A DNA stretch of 56,525 nt from a delta proteobacterium MLS_D (GTDB lineage Bacteria; Desulfobacterota; Syntrophia; Syntrophales; UBA2210): contig LQBH01000011.1 of the NCBI GenBank assembly GCA_002030015.1, positions 1 to 56,525 of the forward strand, written 5' to 3'. Positions 26,010 through 35,723 of the stretch are shown in pieces (position 1 is the first letter of the stretch; every line of letters begins with the position of its first letter). Made by a program: the position numbers and the translations under genes. The notes below the pieces were generated by a model. It was given only the letters and a program-made list of their open reading frames with translations, was not told the DNA's origin and made no database searches.

Positions 26010-27278
26010 TTATTCAACCGGCGGCGTCAACAGTTGGTGCGTGCCGCGTAACGGTTCGGCCAGCGGAAGAGTTATCGTCATGACCGTTCCTCCCCCGTCC
26101 AACCGTTCCGCCGCCACCAGGCCGCCGTGCATGTCAATTATATTGTGAACAATGGCCAGGCCGAGCCCGACTCCGCCTTCCCTGGTCGTGAAAAAGGGAT
26201 CGAATATCCGGTTCACCGACTCGGGAGGAATTCCCTCGCCCGTATCCGTTACTATCAGTTCGACATCACGGGCGTTTCCATCCTGCTCCACCGCACCTCC
26301 CGATGCTATAAACCTGGTTTCCAGTCCGAGACGCCCTTCCCGGGGCATGGCCTGCAAAGCGTTGAGAATAAGATTGAGAAGCACCTGCTTGAGCAGTTCA
26401 CTGTCGCCGGTGATCCAGGGCTCGCCCTCCGCATATGCAACGGAAAGGGAAATACGTTCACTCTCGATAATGGGCGCCGCGAAGGAAAGCACTTCCTCGA
26501 CCAGTCGGTTGATGTGAACCTTCTTCGTAAGCGGCTGCGGTCGTTTCGTAAAGAGAAGCAGGTTGGAAATCCTGTTATTCACATGTTTGACGGCCTTGAT
26601 GATTTCATAGGCCCGGTCGGGACTTCGCTCATTGCCGGGATCCTTCCTCAAAAGAGACGCGAAGAGTTCGATGCCGCCCAGGGGATTGCGTATCTCGTGG
26701 GCTATGGTGGCGGCCATCTCCTCCAGCGCGGCGAACTTTTCCGAACGCTTCTCCATCTCTTCCAGCCGCGCAAGCCGGGTGACGTCCCTGATAACGAAGA
26801 TCGTTTCGACATCCGCGCCGTCTCCCTGTTTCATGATGCTGCTCGATACTTCGAGCATCCGCCCGTTTTCCCTGAATCGAAATGCCTGCAACGGTTCGAC
26901 CGACAGATTGACGCCGTCGTTTCCCAGGCCGGCGAAGATCTCACTGATCGACAGTCCGTACCAGTTTCCTCCGCGACCGGAAAATTTTTCCGCCCTGCTG
27001 TTCATGAGCCTGATCCGGCCGTCACTGTCGGTAACAACTAAACCGCTGGTCAGATTCTCGAGAATCGTTTCCAGGTATGAGCGGATTTTCTCCTTTTCAT
27101 CAAGGACCTGCTCAAGCTCCCGGTTTTTTTGCTCCAGCTCGAGATTGATGAGCTTGAACCGTTGTTCGAGGCCGGCAAAGGCCTCCTGCATCCGTTCCGT
27201 GGCGCTGTTGAAGTCCTCAAAGGAACGCTTCAGCCAGGTCGCCTCCCGGTCTGCCGCCTGTTCCATTTTTTCTTCCAT
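26010..27278 (-). CDS. flrB: Soluble PAS sensor histidine kinase, FlrB/FleS type
   Basis: I start at the ATG at 27278, which has AAGGA 9 nt upstream (422 residues). There is no membrane segment. A coiled coil (residues ~1-75) leads into a PAS domain ('LENLTSGLVVTDSDGRIRLM'), then HisKA with the His in 'AATIAHEIRNPLGGIELF', and an HATPase domain with N and G boxes ('NLILNALQAMPREG', 'DTGEGIP', 'GLGLAIVHNIIDMHGG'). This cytoplasmic layout fits FlrB/FleS, which senses basal-body/export status rather than an outside signal. It is followed by flrC and preceded by the SPOR/TPR gene. Confidence 0.88.
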   Translation of the reverse strand: MEEKMEQAADREATWLKRSFEDFNSATERMQEAFAGLEQRFKLINLELEQKNRELEQVLDEKEKIRSYLETILENLTSGLVVTDSDGRIRLMNSRAEKFSGRGGNWYGLSISEIFAGLGNDGVNLSVEPLQAFRFRENGRMLEVSSSIMKQGDGADVETIFVIRDVTRLARLEEMEKRSEKFAALEEMAATIAHEIRNPLGGIELFASLLRKDPGNERSPDRAYEIIKAVKHVNNRISNLLLFTKRPQPLTKKVHINRLVEEVLSFAAPIIESERISLSVAYAEGEPWITGDSELLKQVLLNLILNALQAMPREGRLGLETRFIASGGAVEQDGNARDVELIVTDTGEGIPPESVNRIFDPFFTTREGGVGLGLAIVHNIIDMHGGLVAAERLDGGGTVMTITLPLAEPLRGTHQLLTPPVE

Positions 27279-27324
27279 ACATCTCTTTCCTTTTTCGCCG
27301 GGGTACAGTACCATGCGGATGTTC

Positions 27325-30300
27325 TCAGCGCGCCTGATCAGGTCTCACGTACTGCGCGTAAAATGATTCGTAGTCTTGCCCGTAATCGGCGACGCGTTTC
27401 CAAAACGGCCCGTCGGAACCGTTTTTCAACAACTCGAATGTCTGCGCCGCCATGTCGGCGTCGGGCAGTCGCGCATAAGACTGGCCGAGACGATATCGCA
27501 CCCAGCAGGTTTCCGTTTCGTTCCGTGCCGTTTCAAGCAGACGCCGGTAAAGGAGCGCGCTTTTTTCGTAATTTCCGCGGTAAAAATGACATTCCGCCAA
27601 TCCTTCACGCGCGGCCCGCGAAGAATGCAGGGCATCCGCGTCGTCGACGGCGTCGATCGACAGTGCCCGTTCATACTGAACCGCCGCCGCCGAATAATGC
27701 CGGAGGGCCTTCAAGACGTGTCCGTATTTCATCATTATCCGTCGCTGTTCCTCCGGCGACGCTTCCACGTCTGCGATAGCGGCGAAATGACCGGCCGCCT
27801 TCTCGCAATCCCCTTCCGCAAAGGCTATGTTTCCGATTATTTCCGAGGCTCGACGGGCGGATTCACTGCGGCTCGACGATGCCAGTTTGAGGGCTTCTTC
27901 CGCCCAGGTCCGTGCTTCATCGTACCTTTTTTCCCGAAACTCGATTCCGGCAAGAGCGACCATTGCCCGCGCCGCCGGCTTTTCAGGACGGCACCGTGAA
28001 AGAATGCCCTCGTAAATAAAACGGGCCGCGGAAATCAAACCAACTTCCACCAGGCTGTCCGCGGCATTGAAAAGTGATTCGTAATCCGCGGCACCGACAA
28101 ATCCGAAACGGCGTACCTCGAAAAAAATCTCGGCCGCCGCCAGGTGATTGCCGTCTTCATGATAATTGTCGACGAGATGCCCGGCGATATCCGTCAGATT
28201 GTGTATGGTTTCCTTTCGAAAAGGCCCCCATGGAGACTGTTCCTGGAGACTCCGGGCCGTTTCGAAGGCTTCACGGTAACGTTTTAATTGAACCAACGCG
28301 TTCGCCTTGAGAAAGAGCAGCTCGTCCCGTCGCTCCCGCTCTTCGCTCTGCGCCATGACTTCGTCGAAAGCAGATACGGGATCGCGGTAATATTCCATGC
28401 CGTCAAAAATATGACAAGGAAGTGACTGTCCCGGCCGGCGCAATCCCAGGTCCGCCATGATAACAATACTTTCCATCGCCTGACGGGTGTCGGGATACCG
28501 TTTTACCACCATCGCGAGCAAGCTCAGAGCCGCCGGGACCTGATCCATGACGGCGAGAATCCGACCCGCGCCGTGGAGGACCTCGGGAGCTTCGGGAGCT
28601 TCGGGATAAAGGTTGAACCAGCTGAGAAAAATATCGAGTCCGCGCTCGTAATTCCCGCTCCTCATATAATGCGATCCCAGGGTCAACAGGTCCTGCCTGG
28701 GCACTGCTTCGAGCGACGGCCACATGCGTATCGCCCGGTCGAAAACCTCATCCGCTTCGGCGAACCGGCCCAGTTGTGAATAACTGTCGCCCAGCGTGAT
28801 AAGAGCCGCGCGCAGATCTTTACCCTGTGGATATTCTGACGTGTACTGTGAAAGTTCCTCGACGGCCTTTTCGAACTTTTGCATTCGGTAATAAAAAAGT
28901 CCCCGCAGGTACACCGCCCCGGGAACAAGGGGAGAATCAGGATAATCATCACAAAGTCGGTTCAATTCCCGAAGACCTTCATGGTAAAGACCCAGGGATT
29001 CATACCCTTTTGCCATGCGCAGGAGTATGTCATCGTTGCCCCGGACCCCATCCGGGTAGAGACGGAGTATCTCCCGATAACGATCGATTGCGCTGTTCAC
29101 GGAACGGCGATCCCCCCCCAGGGACAACTGAAAGAAGCTGTCGGCGGCCCGTCGAATGGCGATCTCTTTCGTGTCTTCATCCAGGTCTTCATCCTCCAGA
29201 ATTGTCTCGAATTGTTTCAGTGCGGTTTCATACTTTTCCGCCTCGAATGACGACAGGGCTTCCATAAGCAGTGAATCTTCAACCGTTTTTCCGGGCGGTG
29301 CCGACCGCGTATCATTTTTTGCCGCGTCCACCGATTGAACGGAAACAGGATCTTCAGCAGTCATCGGCTCCTCTTCAACGGGGCAATCGGGTTGTTCCTT
29401 ACCACCCGTCTTCACCTTCACACTGCCGACCGAGTCTTCGGGTTTCCCCACATCTCTCCGCTTCGCCTGCATCGTATCGCCATCTACACCGGCGGAACCG
29501 GTCTTTCGGCCGTCACCGGAACCTTCAGAACCCACAGTTTCCTCAACATTTCTCTGCTGTGTCCGCGCATCATCGGCATTGGCGCCGGAGGCCGCATCTC
29601 CTCGGTCATCGCTGGAACCGCCGCAGTTTTCGGTTTTTTCAGATCTCCTCCTTGCACGCGCATCACCGGTATCTGCGGCGGGGGCTCGACCATTTTTCGC
29701 TTCATCTTGAATCCTGGAATGCACGGCCGCACCACCGGCGTCCGGTTCACCGCGGGGAATCCCTTCCAGTTCCATGACTGTATAGTCCTCGAGAATCCCC
29801 TCCTTCTTCAGTTCTGCGGCGCGTTTACCGGCCTCGTTCTGATCTTCGTAAAAGCCTGCGAACACCCTGTACCAGTCCCCTCTGCCCGGCAGGGAAACGA
29901 AAACTGAACGAGCCCTGCAACCCTTTTTTTGAAAACGGTCGGCCATCGCTTCCGCCCGCTCCCGATCCCTGAAGGAACACACCAAAATACCGAAACCGGC
30001 TTCCGGCGGCGTATCGATCCTGTTGAGAGCGTCGCGTTCCACCGACAAGAGCGAATATTCATCGATGATGCCGCGTTTTCGAAGCGCCTCGCCATACTGG
30101 CGTGCTTCACCCCGGTCCTCGTGAATCCCGGCGAACACACGATGCCAGTTTCCCAGGTCCGGCAGTGAAACGTCCCTGATAACAGCCGGGCAACCTTTCT
30201 CTTCGAGCGAAGTCGCCAGGGCCTCTGCGTGAGCTTTTTCCTTGAACGAGGCCACATGTACACCGAATGCGGCCTCGCAACGACCGGCGCAGAAAAGTGC

Positions 30301-30357
30301 CGCGGATACCCACAAAATCAGGATGGCAACTGTCATGGTGCTGTTTTTACGTTCCAT
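27325..30357 (-). CDS. Exported SPOR-repeat and TPR-repeat protein
   Basis: I place the start at the ATG at 30357 (1010 residues). An upstream start at 30429 would lie at the very edge of the sigma-54 promoter (30432-30447) and upstream of its likely transcription start. The new N-terminus is a good signal peptide ('MTVAILILWVSAALFCAG', then RCEAAFG). Two SPOR-type domains follow ('GVHVASFKEKAHAEALATSL', 'GILVCSFRDRERAEAMADRF'), which in other proteins bind denuded septal peptidoglycan. A low-complexity Ser/Gly/Asp/Arg linker with ~30-residue degenerate repeats comes next, then about 600 residues of TPR units. It lies 46 nt upstream of flrB. A periplasmic scaffold or flagellar/septal factor is plausible, but the function is unknown. 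Confidence 0.82.
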   Translation of the reverse strand: MERKNSTMTVAILILWVSAALFCAGRCEAAFGVHVASFKEKAHAEALATSLEEKGCPAVIRDVSLPDLGNWHRVFAGIHEDRGEARQYGEALRKRGIIDEYSLLSVERDALNRIDTPPEAGFGILVCSFRDRERAEAMADRFQKKGCRARSVFVSLPGRGDWYRVFAGFYEDQNEAGKRAAELKKEGILEDYTVMELEGIPRGEPDAGGAAVHSRIQDEAKNGRAPAADTGDARARRRSEKTENCGGSSDDRGDAASGANADDARTQQRNVEETVGSEGSGDGRKTGSAGVDGDTMQAKRRDVGKPEDSVGSVKVKTGGKEQPDCPVEEEPMTAEDPVSVQSVDAAKNDTRSAPPGKTVEDSLLMEALSSFEAEKYETALKQFETILEDEDLDEDTKEIAIRRAADSFFQLSLGGDRRSVNSAIDRYREILRLYPDGVRGNDDILLRMAKGYESLGLYHEGLRELNRLCDDYPDSPLVPGAVYLRGLFYYRMQKFEKAVEELSQYTSEYPQGKDLRAALITLGDSYSQLGRFAEADEVFDRAIRMWPSLEAVPRQDLLTLGSHYMRSGNYERGLDIFLSWFNLYPEAPEAPEVLHGAGRILAVMDQVPAALSLLAMVVKRYPDTRQAMESIVIMADLGLRRPGQSLPCHIFDGMEYYRDPVSAFDEVMAQSEERERRDELLFLKANALVQLKRYREAFETARSLQEQSPWGPFRKETIHNLTDIAGHLVDNYHEDGNHLAAAEIFFEVRRFGFVGAADYESLFNAADSLVEVGLISAARFIYEGILSRCRPEKPAARAMVALAGIEFREKRYDEARTWAEEALKLASSSRSESARRASEIIGNIAFAEGDCEKAAGHFAAIADVEASPEEQRRIMMKYGHVLKALRHYSAAAVQYERALSIDAVDDADALHSSRAAREGLAECHFYRGNYEKSALLYRRLLETARNETETCWVRYRLGQSYARLPDADMAAQTFELLKNGSDGPFWKRVADYGQDYESFYAQYVRPDQAR

Positions 30358-30431
30358 ATGATTCGCGATACTGGCGGCCCCCTGAGGTCCCGCTGTCTTT
30401 TTCGATGTCCCCACTCTCGATGTTTCCAATC

Positions 30432-30447
30432 AGCAAATTGCATACCA
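30432..30447 (-). promoter_or_regulatory. Sigma-54 promoter for the SPOR/TPR-flrB-flrC unit
   Basis: On the minus strand the site reads TGGTATGCAATTTGCT, with GG and GC 10 nt apart and a full TTTGCT -12 element. It implies that the regulators flrBC are themselves sigma-54-transcribed. The expected start near 30420 excludes the ATG at 30429. Confidence 0.78.
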
Positions 30448-30595
30448 TTATTGCTGTTTCGCCGTCGACGGGGCCCTTTGAGGACCACAGGGACGTGATG
30501 CTGATGTCCGCCGACGGATCGATCACAATCCGCGAAGAAAAGAGCCAAAATATTGACGGAAGGCCGACAAAAAACTATGGCCCACCGACGGAGAC

Positions 30596-30631
30596 GCACG
30601 GGGCGGCCACCCTTCGGTTGCCGCCCCGTGC
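30596..30631. repeat. Perfect 12-bp GC-rich inverted repeat in the divergent spacer
   Basis: The arms GCACGGGGCGGC (30596-30607) and GCCGCCCCGTGC (30620-30631) have a 12-nt loop that can close further (ACC/GGT). It lies between the divergent sigma-54 (30432) and sigma-28 (30673) promoters. No T-run follows on either strand within 15 nt. The rest of the 425-bp spacer (30430-30854) shows only the two promoters and a weak CCGGCA/TGCCGG pairing in the cheW leader. Confidence 0.7.
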
Positions 30632-30672
30632 GCGGATCGGGCGGCAGGCAAGGACGATGCGTTCACGATCAT

Positions 30673-30699
30673 TAAAGTTTTTTTTCATTCTGCCGAATT
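30673..30699 (+). promoter_or_regulatory. Sigma-28 (FliA) promoter for cheW-mcp
   Basis: TAAAGTTT (30673-30680), an 11-nt spacer, then GCCGAATT (30692-30699). The -35 box and spacing are exact and the -10 box matches 6 of 8 positions of GCCGATAA. It is the only sigma-28-like site I found and fits the chemotaxis genes it precedes. Confidence 0.85.
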
Positions 30700-30854
30700 A
30701 TCTCTAGAAGTGCGACATTCCGGCATCTTTCTTTGTTTCCTCCTGCCGGGTCAGCCATACCATTTATTGGAGAATGGCATATTTTATGCTTTCCATTCAC
30801 TCCGGTGGAGAAGCGGCTCACGAACTGACATAGAAAGAAAAGACCTGTTCCACC

Positions 30855-31400
30855 ATGAAAAATCTTGATGAATCAGTGAAAAAACCGACTGAAAAAATTG
30901 CACTGTCCGGCAAGTATCTCACCTTCAGCCTGGCCGGAGAGGAATACGGCATAGGAATTCTCAAGGTGAAAGAAATAATCGGCATGATGACCGTAACGCC
31001 GATACCGCGGCTCCCCGCGTTCGTGAAAGGCGTTATCAATCTTCGCGGAAAGGTGATTCCCGTTATCGATCTACGCCTCAAATTTGGCATTGAAGCCGCT
31101 GAATATTCGGAGAGAACCTGTATTATCGTCGTCGAAATCAGGGACGGCGACAAGACAGTACCGATCGGACTCGTGGTGGACTCGGTATCGGAAGTGCTCA
31201 ACGTGCACGGCGATCAGGTTGAGTCGCCCCCGTCTTTCGGAACACGTCTGCGAACCGGCTATATCCTGGGAATGGCGAAAGACGAAAAGAGCGTGAAAAT
31301 TCTTCTCGACATCGATCATATACTGACGGCCGAAACAATGGAAATGCTCAGGGACGACGTCGATGAAAAAACCGTCAAGGGAGGGGAACACCATGATTAA
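30855..31400 (+). CDS. cheW: Chemotaxis coupling protein CheW
   Basis: The 181 residues form a CheW domain with the family stretches '[20 protein letters not shown]', '[20 protein letters not shown]' and '[18 protein letters not shown]'. CheW links receptors to the kinase CheA. It is co-transcribed with the receptor gene that overlaps its end by 8 nt. The leader from the sigma-28 site is ~150 nt. The ribosome site is weak (AGAAAAGA). Confidence 0.95.
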   Translation: MKNLDESVKKPTEKIALSGKYLTFSLAGEEYGIGILKVKEIIGMMTVTPIPRLPAFVKGVINLRGKVIPVIDLRLKFGIEAAEYSERTCIIVVEIRDGDKTVPIGLVVDSVSEVLNVHGDQVESPPSFGTRLRTGYILGMAKDEKSVKILLDIDHILTAETMEMLRDDVDEKTVKGGEHHD

Positions 31401-33423
31401 AGGAATGAAGCTGGGAACGAAACTGCTCCTCGGTTTTTCGGCCGTGGCGCTGATAACACTTCTGCTGGGGGTCGTAGCCTATTACGGAGCCTACCGGAGC
31501 GACAAGGCAATCAACGATATCGGCACAGTCCGCCTGCCCGCGGTCAAGAGTGTACTCGAAATCAAGGCGGGCGTTGAAGAAATGGTCAGCGCCCAGCGGA
31601 CTCTTCTCAACACCGCCATTCCGCTTGAAAACCGTCTGGAACAATACGAACAGATCGACAGGGCCAGAAAACATTACGAAACGGCGGCCGATGTTTACGC
31701 CTCGTTGCCCCGAAGTGATGAAGAGGCGCAGGAGTGGCGAGCCTTTCTCGCGGTCTCCAACGAGTGGGAGAGCATAAACAATGAATTCCTCACGCTCTGC
31801 CGGGAATTCGATTCTCTCGACATTCTGAATCCCACCCTGCTGCTGTCCGATCTTCAGCGGTTCCGGGCCGACATAAATGATTTCCTGGCCAAGACACTTC
31901 AGATGGTGAGTCTCGCGGAAGTAAGCGATGACGTCGTCGATGCGTCCGACAACGCCTTCAGCCGGTGGCTGAGCGATTTCTCAACCGGCAACGAACGGGT
32001 GCAAGACATCGTGAAAAACCTGGAACGCGCCAACAATCAACTGTTCGAATCGCTGCAGCCGATTCGGGAAGCCATCGAGTCCCTCAACACTTTTGAAGCG
32101 GAACGTCATTTCCGCGAGGGCATGCTGCCCGCCGCCCGGTCGTTCCAGGGTTTTATCGATGAACTCATCAGTGAAATCCGTGCGGCGGAAGAGCTGCAAC
32201 AGCGCATTAATGAACTTGCCATGGTGCAGGCCGCCGAGCTGCAGGAGCAATCCTTCGATCACCTGGATACCCTGATCGGTATCAGCGATCACATTGCCGA
32301 CGAGGAGATCAGGCAATCCACCGTACAGGCCGGTTTTCTAAAAATATTTTCCCTGATCTCCATGCTGGCGGGTGTGGCGCTCGCCATGATACTCGGGTTT
32401 GCAATCACGCGGACCACAACGCATTCAATTCAGAAAGTTATTGTGAACCTCAACGACGTGTCGGAACAGATCGGAGATGCCTCGATGCAGGTTGCCTCGT
32501 CAAGCCAGAACCTCGCCGAGGGTACTTCGGAGCAGGCGTCTTCACTCGAGGAAACATCATCGTCCATGGAGGAAATGGACTCAATGACCAAACAGAATGC
32601 CGATAACGCGGGTCAGGCAAAGGCCATGATGGACGACGCCCGCCGTATGATCGAAAAAGTCAGTTCGCACATGGAAGAGATGGGCCGCGCCGTTGAGGAA
32701 ATTACCAAGTCCAGTGAAGAAACGAGCAAAATCATCAAGACCATCGACGAAATCGCGTTCCAGACGAACCTGCTTGCCCTGAACGCGGCGGTGGAGGCCG
32801 CCAGGGCCGGTGAGGCCGGCGCCGGTTTTGCCGTGGTGGCCGACGAAGTGCGGAACCTGGCCATGCGGGCCGGTGAAGCGGCGAGAACAACAAGCGATCT
32901 TATCGAAACAACGGTCAAAGCCGTCAAGAAAGGCAGCGAATTGACCGGTTCCACGCGGGACGCTTTTCAGGAAAACATGACCATATCGGAAAAAATCGGC
33001 CAGCTGGTGGATGAAATAGCCACGGCATCAACCGAACAGTCCAACGGCATCAGCCAGGTAAACCTCGCTCTCGCAGAAATGGACAAAGTAACCCAGAAGT
33101 CGGCGTCCAACGCCGAAGAGTCGGCCAGCGCGGCCGAAGAGCTGTCGTCCCAGGCTGACAGCATGCTCGCCGTCGTGCACGAACTTGCCGGGATCGTCGG
33201 CGCGTCCGTACATACAGCGCATCTCGCGGCATCCGACACTGACAGGAATACCCGTCAATCGACAGTAAGCGGCGACCGGACGGATACCGTCTGGAAAGAA
33301 ACGAAAAGATCAGAGGGCTCTCTCCGGCTGCCGGAAGGAAACAAAACCGGGAAAATAAAGAAAAAATTTGATGAAGTAATCCCCATGGAAGAAAACGATG
33401 AAGGGGAATTCAGGGAGTTTTAA
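31393..33423 (+). CDS. Methyl-accepting chemotaxis receptor
   Basis: The ATG at 31393 with GAGGGG in front gives 676 residues. TM1 is at about residues 6-32 and TM2 at about 320-340, enclosing a ~285-residue all-helical periplasmic domain (two-helix-bundle, HBM-like). A short linker and the signalling hairpin with tip '[20 protein letters not shown]' follow; adaptation regions with paired Glu/Gln lie on both sides. The C-terminus ends '...EGEFREF', which fits the x-[HFYW]-x2-[HFYW] tether for CheR/CheB. The ligand is unknown. It is followed by a clear terminator. Confidence 0.94.
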   Translation: MIKGMKLGTKLLLGFSAVALITLLLGVVAYYGAYRSDKAINDIGTVRLPAVKSVLEIKAGVEEMVSAQRTLLNTAIPLENRLEQYEQIDRARKHYETAADVYASLPRSDEEAQEWRAFLAVSNEWESINNEFLTLCREFDSLDILNPTLLLSDLQRFRADINDFLAKTLQMVSLAEVSDDVVDASDNAFSRWLSDFSTGNERVQDIVKNLERANNQLFESLQPIREAIESLNTFEAERHFREGMLPAARSFQGFIDELISEIRAAEELQQRINELAMVQAAELQEQSFDHLDTLIGISDHIADEEIRQSTVQAGFLKIFSLISMLAGVALAMILGFAITRTTTHSIQKVIVNLNDVSEQIGDASMQVASSSQNLAEGTSEQASSLEETSSSMEEMDSMTKQNADNAGQAKAMMDDARRMIEKVSSHMEEMGRAVEEITKSSEETSKIIKTIDEIAFQTNLLALNAAVEAARAGEAGAGFAVVADEVRNLAMRAGEAARTTSDLIETTVKAVKKGSELTGSTRDAFQENMTISEKIGQLVDEIATASTEQSNGISQVNLALAEMDKVTQKSASNAEESASAAEELSSQADSMLAVVHELAGIVGASVHTAHLAASDTDRNTRQSTVSGDRTDTVWKETKRSEGSLRLPEGNKTGKIKKKFDEVIPMEENDEGEFREF

Positions 33424-34084
33424 CCGCGGTTCCAGGCGCCCGCCCACCACGGCGGGCGCCGTTTTTTGTGAGTGCAGCCGTATCTTTTTTTGTACGGGTG
33501 GCGACCCGGGTTGCCCCGTGTTCCGCCGGAGGGTCCTTCTTTAAAGGCGTCTCGTCGACATCAAAACATTGCCTCAAATCGTAAAAAAACGCCTCCGCCT
33601 GTTCACGACAGGCCTCCATGTTCATCCCGTTCCGTCGGTATTCATCGAAACGCTCGAGCCAGCTCTCGCCTGTTCTGGGACAGGTATGAATAAAGCTCAT
33701 GAAATCCCTGATCCGGTCCAGCGTCTCCGAACCGAGAGCGTGTTCCATTTTACAGGCTTCCACGTCGGCGGTTTCGTCGTCAACCTTTAAAATATCAGTG
33801 AGAAACTGCCGAAGGGCGTCGTGTTTCCTCCTCATCTCGCGCCCGATGACGATGCCGCGTTTCGTTAATTCCACGTATTCATATCGTTCGTAGTTGACCA
33901 GTCCCCGTTCACTCAATGTTTTCAGCATGCTCGTAACAGTCGGCATGCGCACATCCATTTTTCCGGCGATATCCTTGACCCGGACGGCTTTCTTCTGCTC
34001 CGCCAGATCAAAAATCGCCTCCAGATAATCCTCCATGGTATCCGTGAGGGCTTTGGTCCTTTTCTTCTTTGTCGAATCAACCAC
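33410..34084 (-). CDS. DtxR/MntR-family metal-dependent regulator
   Basis: The best start is the GTG at 34084 (AGGTG 7 nt upstream; 224 residues). ATGs further up fall at or before the promoter. A winged helix ('[20 protein letters not shown]', '[20 protein letters not shown]') precedes the dimerisation/metal domain, whose site-2 ligands Cys-Glu-His appear in '[19 protein letters not shown]' with an upstream His ('RRKHDAL'). The last ~45 residues are Lys/Arg/Ala/Pro-rich and partly encoded by the terminator hairpin of the convergent mcp gene. It presumably represses Fe or Mn uptake genes elsewhere. Confidence 0.85.
   Translation of the reverse strand: MVDSTKKKRTKALTDTMEDYLEAIFDLAEQKKAVRVKDIAGKMDVRMPTVTSMLKTLSERGLVNYERYEYVELTKRGIVIGREMRRKHDALRQFLTDILKVDDETADVEACKMEHALGSETLDRIRDFMSFIHTCPRTGESWLERFDEYRRNGMNMEACREQAEAFFYDLRQCFDVDETPLKKDPPAEHGATRVATRTKKDTAALTKNGARRGGRAPGTAVKTP
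33435..33467 (+). terminator. Intrinsic terminator of cheW-mcp
   Basis: A perfect 10-bp stem GGCGCCCGCC/GGCGGGCGCC (33435-33444, 33451-33460) with loop CACCAC is followed by GTTTTTTG. It works on plus only. The same DNA encodes the Arg/Gly-rich C-terminus of the convergent DtxR-type gene. Confidence 0.93.
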
Positions 34085-34125
34085 GAGAACACACCTATTC
34101 GGATTCTCTAACATTGTTTGATTTA

Positions 34126-34154
34126 AGACTAGCAACGGTTATTCTCCCTGTCAA
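34126..34154 (-). promoter_or_regulatory. Sigma-70-type promoter of the DtxR-family gene
   Basis: On the minus strand TTGACA (34149-34154), a 17-nt spacer and TAGTCT (34126-34131). The predicted start near 34119 makes the GTG at 34084 the natural start codon. Confidence 0.78.
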
Positions 34155-34232
34155 GCAAAAGTATTTCGACGGAAATTAATAAACAAAATACCGGCGCCGG
34201 AATTCCTTTCCCTGGCGGCGGCGAAAAAAGGT

Positions 34233-34241
34233 TGCTATACT
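34233..34241 (+). promoter_or_regulatory. Extended -10 element before the NlpC/P60 gene
   Basis: TGCTATACT reads as TGn-TATACT, an extended -10. The implied transcription start near 34248 coincides with an upstream in-frame ATG, which therefore is unlikely to be used. I see no clear -35. Confidence 0.5.
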
Positions 34242-34343
34242 TATTGAATGGATAACACGTTCAGCGAGTATTTTCGGTTACGCCGACGAACAGACCCGGC
34301 CGGGTTCGAAGCGGCAGAATCCGGCACTGTTTCCCGTCTTTCA

Positions 34344-35723
34344 ATGAAAGCGGCCCGGTATGCCCTGCTCTTCCTGTTTCTCCTTGCCGGCTGCGCCGGG
34401 CGGCCACCCGTTATTGCCGATCTCGCGGCGTATGACCAATCGGCTGTTGATTATATTTGCGATTACACCGACGGGTTTCCCGAGTCGGCGGATTTTTTTT
34501 CATCCTCTGCCGCACTGTTCCTGGAGCGCCGTTTCGCCCCCTGGAATAGCGGAACGAGTGAATGCCCGTCTACCGAGTTCTTTAAAAGAATCGCATCGGC
34601 AAGGGGAAAGACTCTCTACGGAGAAAACCTGCGGATCCACGATCCCCGATGGATTGAAACGTTGATCACGTACATGGAACCGCACCGGTTTCCTTCACAT
34701 TCAATTCCGGCTCTGGCTCTGCATGAAACCGATCTGCGGGTCTTTCCCACGTGCCGACCGGCATTTGACGACGTTTACCGGGCCGGCAAGGGATATCCGT
34801 TCGACCGCTGGCAGATGTCGACTGTTTTCGCCGGCACTCCGCTCATGATCCTCCACGAAACCAGCGCCGGCGACTGGCTGTATGTCAGAACGCCATTCGC
34901 CGACGGATGGGTCAGGTCACGCGATGTCGGCACCGTCGGCTCGAATACCCGTAAGCGTCTCACCGGAGAAAATTTCGTCGTACCGCTGCGCGACCGCGTA
35001 CCCCTGAACGACGACGCGGGCAACTTCCTGTTTTACGCCCGTATCGGCAGCATCTATTCATTTGCCTCGCGCGTCGGTGAATCCTTCCGACTTGAGGTTG
35101 CGGTTTCCGACGGGACAGGCGGAACACGTTTGGTCAAGGCAACCGTGTCCCGAAAGGATTTCTCGCTGTTTCCATTGACGATGACACCGCAGGCAATAGC
35201 ACGGATCGCCGACGCCATGGCCGATGATCCTTACGGGTGGGGCGGCATGTACGGCAATCGTGACTGCTCCGCTTTCCTGCGCGACTTGTTCGCCGGATTC
35301 GGATTGTGGCTCCCCCGTAATTCGTTTCAGCAGATCAACGAAGGTGAGTGGATCGTTCCCCTCGGACATCTTGCGCCCGACGAAAAGGAACGGCTTATCA
35401 TTGAAACCGCCCTGCCCTTCGCCACTATTCTCTGGATGCCCGGTCACGTGGCACTCTATATCGGCGAACGTGAAGGACGGGCCATGGTACTTCACGTTAT
35501 GTGGGGCGTTCGCCGCCGCACCCTTCTGGGCGAAGACCGCGTAATAGTCGGAGGCTGCGCCGTCACGACCCTGAGAGCCGGCATTGAACACCCCGGTGTC
35601 CGGCCGGCCGACCTTCTCGTCAGTCGCATTGAGGCAATGCGCATTCTCGTACCAAGGGAACGACCCGCTGAGACGGATCTTCAGGAGGAAAGTACCCGGG
35701 ACAACGTGTCCCGAAGTTTTTGA
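34344..35723 (+). CDS. NlpC/P60-family lipoprotein cell-wall peptidase with two SH3 domains
   Basis: Starting at 34344 (459 residues) places a lipoprotein signal at the N-terminus with lipobox L-A-G-C (Cys17). The order is N_NLPC_P60 stabilising region (~30-115), SH3b1-type (~120-200) and SH3b2-type (~205-270) domains, then the catalytic NlpC/P60 domain. Catalytic residues are Cys308 ('GNRDCSAF'), His368 ('MPGHVALYIG') and a third polar residue, likely His384 ('LHVMWG'). Such enzymes cut gamma-D-Glu-diamino-acid bonds in peptidoglycan stems. It overlaps the convergent hybrid-kinase gene by 43 nt at the 3' end. It has no obvious operon partner. Confidence 0.9.
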   Translation: MKAARYALLFLFLLAGCAGRPPVIADLAAYDQSAVDYICDYTDGFPESADFFSSSAALFLERRFAPWNSGTSECPSTEFFKRIASARGKTLYGENLRIHDPRWIETLITYMEPHRFPSHSIPALALHETDLRVFPTCRPAFDDVYRAGKGYPFDRWQMSTVFAGTPLMILHETSAGDWLYVRTPFADGWVRSRDVGTVGSNTRKRLTGENFVVPLRDRVPLNDDAGNFLFYARIGSIYSFASRVGESFRLEVAVSDGTGGTRLVKATVSRKDFSLFPLTMTPQAIARIADAMADDPYGWGGMYGNRDCSAFLRDLFAGFGLWLPRNSFQQINEGEWIVPLGHLAPDEKERLIIETALPFATILWMPGHVALYIGEREGRAMVLHVMWGVRRRTLLGEDRVIVGGCAVTTLRAGIEHPGVRPADLLVSRIEAMRILVPRERPAETDLQEESTRDNVSRSF

